Shown here: one piece after another, positions 1-8,305 of the stretch
How positions within the stretch are numbered: the stretch's first letter is position 1
How the letters are laid out: the number at the start of each line of letters is the position of its first letter
Assembly: GCF_900113275.1 (NCBI RefSeq)
Contig: NZ_FOOU01000003.1
Span: 248,001-312,000 of the forward strand
From: Neptunomonas qingdaonensis
Lineage (GTDB): Bacteria > Pseudomonadota > Gammaproteobacteria > Pseudomonadales > Balneatricaceae
Reading direction: 5' to 3'
Length of the DNA: 64,000 bases
Made by a program: the position numbers and the translations under genes
Notes under the pieces: model-generated
What the model was told of the DNA's origin: nothing
The model's input: only the letters and a program-made list of their open reading frames with translations
Databases searched by the model: none

Positions 1-312
1 ACGACAGATTTTGGCCCGATCACTGAGATCTACTTTACGGGCATGATATCCCCAAAAGACCCTAATATTGTATTTGGCGTGCTTAATCGCTTAGCTAAGT
101 ATGATGTTAAAGAGAAAAAACTGATTCAGGCTGGTGCCCTTGATCATTCTTATTACTGCATTGCGATGAATCACGATGGTAGCAAAATATATCTAGGCGG
201 CACATTTAATGATGTAGCCATTTATGATGCTGATTCATTAGAAAAGCTTGGCAATATTCAATTGCCGGGTGGTGATATGGCGATAAGTACCTCTCAAATC
301 TTTATCCGTTAA
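1..312 (+). CDS. qhpB: Quinohemoprotein amine dehydrogenase beta subunit, C-terminal part
   Basis: The reading frame is open from the first base of the window and ends at a TAA, so only about the last 103 residues are present. The fragment has the repeated beta-strand pattern of a beta-propeller (KYDVKEKKLIQ, IYLGGTFNDVAIYD, LEKLGNIQLPGGDMAIS) and ends in IFIR, as I recall for the seven-bladed beta subunit of QHNDH. In this periplasmic enzyme the beta subunit shapes the active site around the cysteine tryptophylquinone (CTQ) cofactor of the small gamma subunit and the diheme alpha subunit. The call is strengthened by qhpF, qhpE and qhpG downstream. The alpha and gamma subunits and the radical-SAM protein QhpD should lie left of the window. 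Confidence 0.85.
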   Translation, partial: TTDFGPITEIYFTGMISPKDPNIVFGVLNRLAKYDVKEKKLIQAGALDHSYYCIAMNHDGSKIYLGGTFNDVAIYDADSLEKLGNIQLPGGDMAISTSQIFIR

Positions 313-337
313 TACCTGGTTTTATCCTCTGGTTATT

Positions 338-378
338 CCCCTAACAGAGACCGTCATCGGTCTCGTAGGGGCTTTTTT
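338..378 (+). terminator. Rho-independent terminator after qhpB
   Basis: Outer stem CCCCT/AGGGG and inner stem GAGACCG-TCAT-CGGTCTC, followed by six T residues. It lies only about 30 bases before the porin start codon, so porin expression must come from read-through or from a promoter inside the hairpin region. This may set the ratio of porin to enzyme. Confidence 0.85.
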
Positions 379-407
379 GTCTGAAATAATAAAAATGGTA
401 CTTAAAA

Positions 408-1724
408 ATGATGATCCAAAAAAGAATCATAGTGGGGTTGGTTGCGACAGCGATGGCGGCAACAGCCCAATCTGCAGTATTAAGCTCATCTGATGAAACT
501 CAAATTGAGCTTAATGTTGAAGCTATGGCAGGTGTGTTTTCAACGTCAGAAGATTATGTCGGTGAGAGTGGACGTACCTGGCAGGAAGGGTATGTTAAAC
601 CAACGTTTGTCGTTTCCCATAAATTACCCAATGGCATTCAGGGATACGCAGGGCTCGGTGCTATTGCACTAGGTACCGCAGGTGATGGTGATGCTGCAGG
701 ATTAACCAATGGAGATGAAGGGGAGTTCGATTTAGAAAATGCCTATCTGGGAGTCAGATCATCAAATAACCTGATAGATCTGTCAGTTGGGCAGCAAACA
801 TTCCAATTAGGTGACGGTTTCCTCATCGCTGGAGATGCTATCAGTTTGGGTGATTTAGGCGTGCCTGGTGTTGATGTAGATCGCGGCGGTGCTTATTACC
901 TGGCGGGTAAGAAAAGCTTTAGTAATACCGCTATTTTAAAGGTCGATCCAGAAGGTAACTTCAGAGGAGATCTGTTCTGGTTACAATCTAATAACCCCTA
1001 TCATCAGGACACTTCGCTGGCCGGTATTAATCTTGAATATGTTGATGAAACGCACGGTACGTTAGGCGTTAGTTATCTTTCTGTGCTTGAAGTTGATCAA
1101 GGCGCAGGTTTGGGTATATGGGATCAACGTGAAGGCATGGATGTTGTTAGCCTGCGCGGCCAGGGTTCGTTAGGTGTCGAAAACCTTTTCTTATCTTTTG
1201 AGTACGTAAAAGAAAGTGGGGGTGATTCTGCGGTTAAAAATGAGGGTAACGCCTGGTATGTAGAAGCCGGTTGGACTTTTGCTGATGTGGCATGGTCGCC
1301 TACTGTTAACTATCGCTATGCTCAATTTTCCGGTGATAACGCGGCTACGACTAAAAATGAAGCGTTTGATCCGTTATTCTTCGGCTTCACACGTGGCTTC
1401 GGAACCTGGTTTCAGGGAGAAGTCGCTTCAAATTATGCAGGTCCTGCCAACAGTGGCAATGATGTTAGTCGCCTGGAAATATCAGCGTCACCAAGAGCTG
1501 ATTTGCAAGTGGGCGCACAATACTGGAAGTTTACTCCACAGGATGACGCCCCTGATCTGGCCGGTAGTGAGGTTGACCTGTATGCACTCTGGACAATCAA
1601 TGATAACTGGGTGTTTAGCCCGTTACTCGGGATTTATATGCCTGATGGCGATGCTGTTGTTGGTGCTCAAGGGAATGATGATAGCAATATATATGCGCAG
1701 GCCGTGATGATGTATTTCTTTTAA
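408..1724 (+). CDS. Predicted outer-membrane porin of the amine dehydrogenase locus
   Basis: The 438-residue product begins with a typical signal peptide (MMIQKRIIVGLVATAMAATAQSA). It continues with alternating polar/aromatic strands and ends in VMMYFF, with the terminal Phe expected of a BAM-assembled beta-barrel. It is rich in Gly, Asp and Asn and has no cysteine. I do not recognise a named family; it resembles large single-chain substrate porins. Its place between the QHNDH beta subunit and the QHNDH regulator suggests that it admits amines to the periplasm (inference). Two ATGs (408 and 411) are possible starts and neither has a strong ribosome site. Confidence 0.7.
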   Translation: MMIQKRIIVGLVATAMAATAQSAVLSSSDETQIELNVEAMAGVFSTSEDYVGESGRTWQEGYVKPTFVVSHKLPNGIQGYAGLGAIALGTAGDGDAAGLTNGDEGEFDLENAYLGVRSSNNLIDLSVGQQTFQLGDGFLIAGDAISLGDLGVPGVDVDRGGAYYLAGKKSFSNTAILKVDPEGNFRGDLFWLQSNNPYHQDTSLAGINLEYVDETHGTLGVSYLSVLEVDQGAGLGIWDQREGMDVVSLRGQGSLGVENLFLSFEYVKESGGDSAVKNEGNAWYVEAGWTFADVAWSPTVNYRYAQFSGDNAATTKNEAFDPLFFGFTRGFGTWFQGEVASNYAGPANSGNDVSRLEISASPRADLQVGAQYWKFTPQDDAPDLAGSEVDLYALWTINDNWVFSPLLGIYMPDGDAVVGAQGNDDSNIYAQAVMMYFF

Positions 1725-1734
1725 TAGTCAGGAT

Positions 1735-1780
1735 AAAGCAGCCACTTTAATACCCCTTCATTGAAGTGGTTGCTTTTTTT
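1735..1780 (+). terminator. Rho-independent terminator after the porin gene
   Basis: GCAGCCACTT and AAGTGGTTGC form a 10-bp stem with one G-U pair, followed by a run of seven T residues. It separates the porin transcript from the regulator gene. Confidence 0.8.
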
Positions 1781-1903
1781 CTGGTTTAATACCTATATTG
1801 CATTTTGCTTTGTAGTCGGTTTAAAGTAGCAAAGGTCGCCTTTCCAAAAAGACATCCGGTGTTATAACAATAATTAAGAACCAATCATCAAGAGGCATAT
1901 TCC

Positions 1904-3838
1904 ATGCCGTATAAGTTAGAGCAGAGAATTTACAGCGATCCACTTCATGATGCACAGCGTGCTCGTGAAAGGCTTCTCTTAGAAGGTGAGTTGCCCAGTG
2001 GCTTTTTACGTGCGCAAATTGAGGCGTCATGGCAGCGTAGCCTTAAAGCAGGTGTGCGCTTTAAAGATCCATTGGTTGCTCAACAAAGCTCTGCTTGTGA
2101 TGTTCTTGAATTAAAAGAGAATCACCAGACGTTAATATCGATGGCGGCTCCTGAAATGGACCATCTTTCGCGTCAGTTTAATCGCGATAAAGGGATGGTA
2201 ATTCTCGCCAATGATCAGGCAACGATTCTGTCGCTGTTGGGCGATAGGCGTTCCCTTAACAATGCTGGGAGTTATGCATTACAATCCGGCGCTTGCTGGT
2301 CTGAAGATACGCGCGGTACTAATGCATTAGGCACCGCCGTGGTAGATGCTAAGCCGGTGATGATAAATGGTAATGAGCATTTTCTGGACGGGGTGTCGTG
2401 CTTTTCTTGTACATCATCGCCGATCATGGGTGTTAACGGTCAGTTATTGGGTGTGCTGGATTTAACCACTGAGGCTAATGAACAGCATATTCAGGGTAAT
2501 ATGAGTGCCGTTCAGCTCGCTGCAAGAAATATAGAAAACCGGTTATTTATTTCTCATTTTCAAGAGCATGTAATTATTGCCTTTCATAGCCGTAGCGAGT
2601 ATTTGCATTCAGCTTGGCAAGGGCTTATTGCCATTGATCTTGAGGGTAATATTCTGGCGCTTAACGAACAAGCCTGTCAGTTATTAAAAAAATCACGAGA
2701 AAACTTACTGAACCTACCGATTGAAACCATTACCGGCCAGGCGCCGACAGTGTTGCTGAATCAGCTGCTACGTAATAACGGTGCAACATTACAGCTCAGA
2801 GATGTTGTTCTTTATTGTGAGTTATTACATTTTCCTCGTCAGCTTAAAGGCTTGCCGGCTAGAAAAGAGTCTTTCGCTAAAGACGCGAGAAAATTAAAAC
2901 GTCAAGCGAACCATCCGTCACTGCAAAAGGTGGGAGCAGAGCATCCTCGGTTAGCTAAAGCACTACGCATGGCCTTGAAAGGGATTGATCATGATCTGCC
3001 GGTCTTACTTAACGGAGAAACCGGTACCGGTAAAGAAGTCGTCGCACGTGCGTTACACAATCAGAGCCAGCGTGCTGACAAACCCTTTATTGCGGTGAAT
3101 TGTGCCGCAATTCCTGAAGGCTTGATTGAGTCAGAACTGTTTGGCTATCGCGAGGGTGCATTTACCGGCTCTCGCAAAGGTGGCATGGTCGGGCGTTTTC
3201 AGCAGGCGAATAGCGGCACTTTATTTCTTGATGAAATTGGTGATATGCCTCTTGCCCTGCAGGCGCGGCTATTACGGGTTTTACAGGAACGTAAAGTCTC
3301 ACCCCTGGGGGGCGGAGAAGAGGTTGATCTTGATATCGCTTTAATTTGTGCAACCCATCGGGATATCAAAACCTTAGTGAAAGAAGATACTTTTCGTGAG
3401 GATCTTTATTATCGCTTAAACGGTGTCGGTGTGCAGTTGCCGGCATTGAGAGCGCGTTCAGACTTAGATGTTTTGATCGCTGATTTGTTATCACGTATGG
3501 GAGCTGCGCATCTTAAAATTCATGATGAGGTTCTCGCTATGTTTCGTCAGTATGCCTGGCCGGGCAATATACGCCAGTTAGAAATGGTGATGAAAGCGGC
3601 GGTAGCATTTCTGGATGAAGGTGAAAAAGAGATCACTATTGATCACTTAACCGATGATTTTATTGAGGAATTGAACACCAATAGCTCATCCGGCCGAGCG
3701 GCGACAATTAAAGTTACTGAGCTGGAGCTGATTCGCAACACCCTTGAGCAGTGTGAGGGTAACGTCTCTGCCACAGCTACTACACTCGGTATTAGTCGAG
3801 CGACAATTTACCGCAAGCTAAGAGAATGTGAGGCCTGA
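1904..3838 (+). CDS. Sigma-54-dependent transcriptional activator, AcoR-like
   Basis: A 644-residue enhancer-binding protein. The N-terminal half has a GAF-like region (around [17 protein letters not shown]) and a PAS-like segment ([20 protein letters not shown]), and no receiver domain. The central AAA+ domain has Walker A GETGTGKE and the sigma-54 contact loop at residues 418-423. This loop reads GAFTGS rather than the usual GAFTGA. Walker B is LFLDEIGD. The C-terminus is a Fis-type helix-turn-helix ([20 protein letters not shown]). The architecture matches AcoR-type regulators that sense small molecules directly. Its position inside the qhp cluster suggests that it switches on amine dehydrogenase genes in response to amines (inference). 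Paracoccus uses an AraC-type QhpR instead, as far as I recall. Confidence 0.85.
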   Translation: MPYKLEQRIYSDPLHDAQRARERLLLEGELPSGFLRAQIEASWQRSLKAGVRFKDPLVAQQSSACDVLELKENHQTLISMAAPEMDHLSRQFNRDKGMVILANDQATILSLLGDRRSLNNAGSYALQSGACWSEDTRGTNALGTAVVDAKPVMINGNEHFLDGVSCFSCTSSPIMGVNGQLLGVLDLTTEANEQHIQGNMSAVQLAARNIENRLFISHFQEHVIIAFHSRSEYLHSAWQGLIAIDLEGNILALNEQACQLLKKSRENLLNLPIETITGQAPTVLLNQLLRNNGATLQLRDVVLYCELLHFPRQLKGLPARKESFAKDARKLKRQANHPSLQKVGAEHPRLAKALRMALKGIDHDLPVLLNGETGTGKEVVARALHNQSQRADKPFIAVNCAAIPEGLIESELFGYREGAFTGSRKGGMVGRFQQANSGTLFLDEIGDMPLALQARLLRVLQERKVSPLGGGEEVDLDIALICATHRDIKTLVKEDTFREDLYYRLNGVGVQLPALRARSDLDVLIADLLSRMGAAHLKIHDEVLAMFRQYAWPGNIRQLEMVMKAAVAFLDEGEKEITIDHLTDDFIEELNTNSSSGRAATIKVTELELIRNTLEQCEGNVSATATTLGISRATIYRKLRECEA

Positions 3839-3975
3839 TACGCCTCGCCTGTTACATCTGATTAGTAGCGACGCTTTGACTTTTGGGTAAAGAGCTTAAT
3901 CTTGGTGGCACTGACTGAGTACAACCGGATGCTTTTTCGATGTTTGCCCAAGAAGAGCATGTACGCGAGTTTAAT

Positions 3976-4010
3976 AAGGGCTGTCTGATGACAGCCCTTT
4001 TGTGTTTTTT
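3976..4010 (+). terminator. Rho-independent terminator after the sigma-54 activator
   Basis: A perfect 10-bp stem, AAGGGCTGTC-TGAT-GACAGCCCTT, is followed by TTGTGTTTTTT. It marks qhpF as the start of a separate transcript. Confidence 0.9.
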
Positions 4011-4067
4011 ATCACAGTGTTGGTGTGATTAGACGGCTGTTTAAATCGGTAATAAAGTGGAGATTTC

Positions 4068-5789
4068 ATGTTCAGATGGTTAAGTGCCGCAATTGACGGT
4101 CAGGGCGGTCATTTAGAAGATGCGTTTCGCTGGCTTTATACCTTTGTTAAACCTCAGACCAAAGCGATAATGGGTCTGATGTTGTTGTCGGTATTTGCAT
4201 CAGGCATGGTGTTATTACAACCCTGGCTAACAAAAACGCTCATCGATGATGGCTTGATTGCCAAAGATTACGACACTTTAGTCAGTGTCGCGTTACTGAT
4301 GATCTCGGTTGGTATTATTAGCACGGCGTTATCAGGCGTTACCCGCTACCTGCATACACGTTTATCCGGTCGAATTCTTTTTGCATTACGCGATAATCTT
4401 TATCAGCATTTGCAAACGTTATCGCCCAGCTTTTATGGCAAGCGGCGTATCGGCGATCTGCTTTCAAGGCTCGACGGTGATGTTGCCGAAATCCAGCGCT
4501 TTGCCGTGGACAGTATGTTTTCAGCAGTCAGCAGTGTTTTGGGTTTAGTCGGTTCGGTCGTGATGCTGCTGGCTTTGTCGTGGAAATTGTCACTCTTAGT
4601 CTTGATTATGATTCCGCTAGAAGTACTCTGGTTACGCTGGATGCGGCGTAAGGTTGAAGTCAGAGTGCGCACTATCCGCGAGCGTTCAGCAGACTTGTCG
4701 AGTTTTTTGGTAGAAACACTGCCGGCTATGAAGTTTATCCAATCGGTGGGGCAGGAGCATCGTGAACGAGTAAAACTGAATACGCTTAATGAAAACTACC
4801 TGAGTGATTTACTTAAATTGCAGGTGACAGAGTTCTTCACTCAGGCTATTCCCGGAACGTTAACCTCATTGACGCGTGCCTCGGCTTTTTTGATTGGTGG
4901 TTATTGGGTTATTCAGGGCGACTGGCAGTTGGGTTCGTTGATCGCTTTTTCAACGTATTTGGGTATGGCGGTTGGCCCAGTGAACAGTTTGTTAGGTTTG
5001 TATGTAGCGATTCAGCGAATGAGCGTCAGTTTAGGACGTGTTAATGAGTTGCGGATAGAGCAGCCAGAAATTCCTCATGATGCTAGTTGGAAGCCGCTAC
5101 CGGAAAACGTCACAGGGGAGCTGCGTTTTAACAACCTCAGCTTCGCCTATCCCGGCCGTGAGCAACTGATTTTATCTGAAGCTTCTGCTGAAATACCCGC
5201 AGGAAGCAAGGTGGCCCTTAGCGGCCCGTCAGGCGTTGGTAAATCCACTTTAATCGACCTGATGCAGCGTTACTATGATCCACAATCAGGCAGCATTACG
5301 TTAGATGGCATTGATATTCGTACGATTAATCCGCTTGAACTGCGTAAATCAATAGCGGTGGTGAGCCAGGATATTGTCTTGTTCAGAGGTTCGTTAAGCG
5401 AAAATATCCGTTATGCAAGTCCGGAAGCAAGCGATCAACAAGTAGAAGCGGCTGCCGAGCAAGCTCAGTTACAGAGTTTAATTGCAGAACTGCCGCAGGG
5501 GATAGACAGTATTATTGGCGAGAGAGGCCAGCAGCTTTCAGGTGGGCAACGACAGCGTATCGCTATTGCCCGTGCCTTGCTGCAGAACCCGATTATTCTG
5601 GTATTAGATGAAGCGACTGCGGCGGTCGATGAAGCCACCGAAGCACAGGTAATTGATGCGGTAGATCAGCTTTTTGCAGGGCGTACCCGCATACTGATTA
5701 GTCACAGAGCTTCAACACTGGCGGGTGCTGAGCAGCGTGTGATTTTGCAGGATGGGAAGCTGCTTGCTGGTGAGGCGATTATCGCATGA
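4068..5789 (+). CDS. qhpF: Peptide-exporting ABC transporter for QHNDH maturation (QhpF)
   Basis: A 573-residue half-transporter with six predicted membrane helices in the first ~310 residues and a C-terminal nucleotide-binding domain. Walker A is GPSGVGKST near residue 386, the signature is LSGGQ near 490, and Walker B is ILVLDEATAAVDE. In the QHNDH pathway QhpF exports the crosslinked gamma subunit QhpC to the periplasm, coupled to leader-peptide removal. Assignment rests on the immediate qhpE and qhpG neighbours: the stop codon overlaps the qhpE start (ATGA), so the two are translationally coupled. By sequence alone it could be any lipid or multidrug exporter of this class. Confidence 0.8.
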   Translation: MFRWLSAAIDGQGGHLEDAFRWLYTFVKPQTKAIMGLMLLSVFASGMVLLQPWLTKTLIDDGLIAKDYDTLVSVALLMISVGIISTALSGVTRYLHTRLSGRILFALRDNLYQHLQTLSPSFYGKRRIGDLLSRLDGDVAEIQRFAVDSMFSAVSSVLGLVGSVVMLLALSWKLSLLVLIMIPLEVLWLRWMRRKVEVRVRTIRERSADLSSFLVETLPAMKFIQSVGQEHRERVKLNTLNENYLSDLLKLQVTEFFTQAIPGTLTSLTRASAFLIGGYWVIQGDWQLGSLIAFSTYLGMAVGPVNSLLGLYVAIQRMSVSLGRVNELRIEQPEIPHDASWKPLPENVTGELRFNNLSFAYPGREQLILSEASAEIPAGSKVALSGPSGVGKSTLIDLMQRYYDPQSGSITLDGIDIRTINPLELRKSIAVVSQDIVLFRGSLSENIRYASPEASDQQVEAAAEQAQLQSLIAELPQGIDSIIGERGQQLSGGQRQRIAIARALLQNPIILVLDEATAAVDEATEAQVIDAVDQLFAGRTRILISHRASTLAGAEQRVILQDGKLLAGEAIIA

Positions 5790-6499
5790 GTGAGTCTATT
5801 GATGTTGAGAATGTAGGTAAGAGCTTAGGCATTCGAGTCGGTATAGTTGATAGTGGATTTCGTCTGGATCAGCAGGACTTGGTCGAGGATGGTGCTGCAT
5901 TTATACTGCATGACGGTGCACTGTGGATGGATGAACCCAGCGAAGATCCCATCAACCACGGCGCGCGTTTATTAGATATTATCCATCATCATGCACCAGA
6001 AGCACTCGTTTATGCGGCACAAGTATTTAACCAGCGCAGTACAACAACGGCAGCCCAGGTCGCGGCGGCTATTGACTGGTTAGTTAGTCAGCAGGTGCGA
6101 GTCATAAATCTGAGCCTTGGTTTACGGGATGACCGGCCGGTTTTAAAAGAAGCGGTTAATAAGGCTTTATCGGCAGGCGTTATTTTGTGTGCATCATCGC
6201 CAGCCAGAGGTGAGCCTGTATATCCATCTGCATATGATGGCGTGATTCGCATGACGGGAGATGCTCGCTGTGCATTGGATGAAATATCATGGTTGAATAC
6301 TCAATATGCCGATTTTGGCGGGCATGTATTAGGTTTTGATCAGAAACAACAAACGGCGGGCTCTAGCCTTGGTTGTGCGCACATGACAGGCCACATTACC
6401 CGGTTATTACTGTCTTCACCGGATGCGAGTTCAGAGGCTATCGTTAAAGCCCTGCAGCAACAGGCGCATTATAGAGGCCCGGAACGACGTCTGTCGTGA
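5786..6499 (+). CDS. qhpE: Subtilisin-like protease cleaving the QhpC leader (QhpE)
   Basis: A compact subtilase of 237 residues without signal peptide or pro-domain, so it should act in the cytoplasm. The catalytic triad is visible: Asp22 in GIVDSGF, His58 in INHGARLLDI and Ser194 in AGSSLGCAHMTGH. The Ser motif deviates from the common GTSMAAPH, and the short length matches the QhpE type, which removes the 28-residue-class leader of the gamma subunit after thioether crosslinking. It is coupled to qhpF through a 4-base overlap. Confidence 0.85.
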   Translation: MSESIDVENVGKSLGIRVGIVDSGFRLDQQDLVEDGAAFILHDGALWMDEPSEDPINHGARLLDIIHHHAPEALVYAAQVFNQRSTTTAAQVAAAIDWLVSQQVRVINLSLGLRDDRPVLKEAVNKALSAGVILCASSPARGEPVYPSAYDGVIRMTGDARCALDEISWLNTQYADFGGHVLGFDQKQQTAGSSLGCAHMTGHITRLLLSSPDASSEAIVKALQQQAHYRGPERRLS

Positions 6500-6506
6500 G
6501 GCAACT

Positions 6507-6570
6507 TTTTCCACAGGTAGCTTTTCGACAGGTAGCCTGATTCAAGAGCCAGCCTGATTCAAAATATCCT
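6507..6570 (+). repeat. Two adjacent short tandem duplications after qhpE
   Basis: Eight bases after the qhpE stop, TTTTCCACAGGTAGC (6507-6521) is repeated head to tail as TTTTCGACAGGTAGC (6522-6536) with one difference. Directly after it, a 17-base unit beginning CTGATTCAA (6537-6553) is repeated at 6554-6570 with divergence in its second half. The array lies between qhpE and qhpG. Confidence 0.85.
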
Positions 6571-6593
6571 TATTCAGTAGGAGTCATGTTCAT

Positions 6594-7958
6594 ATGGCAA
6601 CAGTAGAAGCCACCTTTATTGTCGAAGCTACTTCCATTGTTATTCTAGGTGCGGGGCCCGCCGGTGGTGCGGTTGCTCTAGGTCTGAAAAAACTGGGTTA
6701 CTCAAACATCACAATAGTCGGCGAAGCACGTCCTTTTTGTGCGATGGAAGGCGTTTCTGAACGTGTTGTCGATGGCTTACGTGGTGCTGGCTTTCGCTAT
6801 GCATTAGAACAACTCCCGCCGGCATCGGCACGATTTGTGACCTGGAATGGTGTTACCAGCCAAGCCAATACCGAACGACTTATTGACCGTGCTGCATTTG
6901 ATGCCGCCATATTAATGGACCTTGGGATGCAGGGTATTCATGTCATTCAAGGACGTGCAGGTAAGCTAGTGTCTACCCCAACGGGACATAACGTCACTGT
7001 TGATTCATCAGGGCAAAGCATCCAGGTCGACGCTGATTTTTTGGTAGAGGCCCGTGGCAGAGCAGCCCCTGCCGCTAAGCTCAAGCGATTACGTGGCGCT
7101 GAAACGGTATCAATTTTACAGTATTGGGATGGTGAGCCAGGAGAGCGGCAGTCGGCGGTACAAAGCTTTGAGGAGGGTTGGGCATGGATGGCGGCCGATG
7201 AAAAAGGCAGGCGATACTTGCAGCTAACCTTTGATGTGGTTTCGTCGAAACTTCCTGAAAAATCTCGCTTAGCGGAATTCTGTATTGAAAAACTGAAAAC
7301 TTTGGAGCAAGCGCAACCCTACTTAGCCAATGCAGCGTCAACCGGAGAGATGCATGCGCGTACCAGTACACCTATCCTATGTCAGGAAACGGTAGGTGAT
7401 AACTGGATCAGGGTAGGGGATGCGGCCATGGCGGTGGACCCGCTATCAGGTAATGGTATTTTCCAGGCGCTTTCTTCATCACTCCAGGCACCTGCGGTGA
7501 TTAATACGCTACTGCGTGAACCTGAAAAAGCGCTGCTGGCCCAGAGGTTTCACCAATTGCGGGTAACAGAACTCTTCTTTCGTTTTGCCCGTATTGGTCG
7601 CGATTTTTATGCAATGGAAGAGCAATGGGCGGATCAGCCTTTTTGGGGGGCTCGCGCCCAGTGGCCGGATAATCAACCGATGCATCAACAGCCTGATATC
7701 AGCAAATTGCTGGTAAAAACTCTGCCGGTGGTTAATCAGGGTTTAATCGAGGCGGTTGATGTCGTCACTTCGCCAGATCAGCCGTTAGGCGTGTGGCATC
7801 TCAATGGCGTGCCTCTCGCACCCATTGTGCTGGCTTATCAAAGCAGTCCTGATGACGTAGCTGTCATACAAGAACAATGTATAGCCATGCAGTTAAATGA
7901 GCTGCAACAAAGGCAGGTGTTGCAATGGCTGATGGCGCAGGGGGCGAGTTTTAAATAA
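6594..7958 (+). CDS. qhpG: Flavin-dependent monooxygenase for CTQ formation (QhpG)
   Basis: A 454-residue class A flavoprotein. The Rossmann FAD motif ILGAGPAGG is at residues 18-25 and the second FAD motif is GDAAMAVDPLSGNGIFQAL. In the QHNDH pathway QhpG adds two hydroxyl groups to the tryptophan of the crosslinked gamma subunit, giving the CTQ quinone. Family length and gene context agree with this. Start: ATG at 6594 in a CATATG context, with AGGAG about 12 bases upstream. Halogenases of the tryptophan class share the fold, but qhpE/qhpF next door make QhpG the better call. Confidence 0.85.
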   Translation: MATVEATFIVEATSIVILGAGPAGGAVALGLKKLGYSNITIVGEARPFCAMEGVSERVVDGLRGAGFRYALEQLPPASARFVTWNGVTSQANTERLIDRAAFDAAILMDLGMQGIHVIQGRAGKLVSTPTGHNVTVDSSGQSIQVDADFLVEARGRAAPAAKLKRLRGAETVSILQYWDGEPGERQSAVQSFEEGWAWMAADEKGRRYLQLTFDVVSSKLPEKSRLAEFCIEKLKTLEQAQPYLANAASTGEMHARTSTPILCQETVGDNWIRVGDAAMAVDPLSGNGIFQALSSSLQAPAVINTLLREPEKALLAQRFHQLRVTELFFRFARIGRDFYAMEEQWADQPFWGARAQWPDNQPMHQQPDISKLLVKTLPVVNQGLIEAVDVVTSPDQPLGVWHLNGVPLAPIVLAYQSSPDDVAVIQEQCIAMQLNELQQRQVLQWLMAQGASFK

Positions 7959-8305
7959 GCTCGTACAATAGAAAATGTCATTATTTATGCTTCTATTAGA
8001 CAAATAGCAGCAGCACAAATGCTTGTATTGCTGCAGGTGCTGAGTTAAAAGTATAATTAAATCAGACAGATGGATGTCTAGTGTGGTTGGATATACCGAG
8101 CACTTCTAAAAAGCTTATGTGTATCAACTGTTAACGTATGCGCGGTTTGCCACGGAAGGTGCCTCTGTATTCCTAAAGATTTTCCTTCCTTTTCAAACGA
8201 TCATATCTGTTTTTAACTAATGAGGGTTAGGGCAGATACTCGGATCCTCGTATATACAGATGTTAGATTTCAGGAAGTTTTAACCATTTATAGGAAGTAA
8301 ATCCC
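7959..8305. other. Gene-free stretch between qhpG and the Gabija-like pair
   Basis: About 350 bases of lower GC content than qhpG. I see no convincing hairpin terminator, no tRNA and no recombinase site. It should hold the promoter of the defence pair. A ribosome site AGGAAG precedes the GTG start at 8306. The composition break suggests the left edge of the transferred cassette is in this stretch. Confidence 0.5.

Noticed and set aside
3905-3930. Possible sigma-54 -24/-12 promoter upstream of qhpF
   Set aside because: TGGCAC is present, but the required TTGC at the -12 position is not; GAGTA occurs instead.
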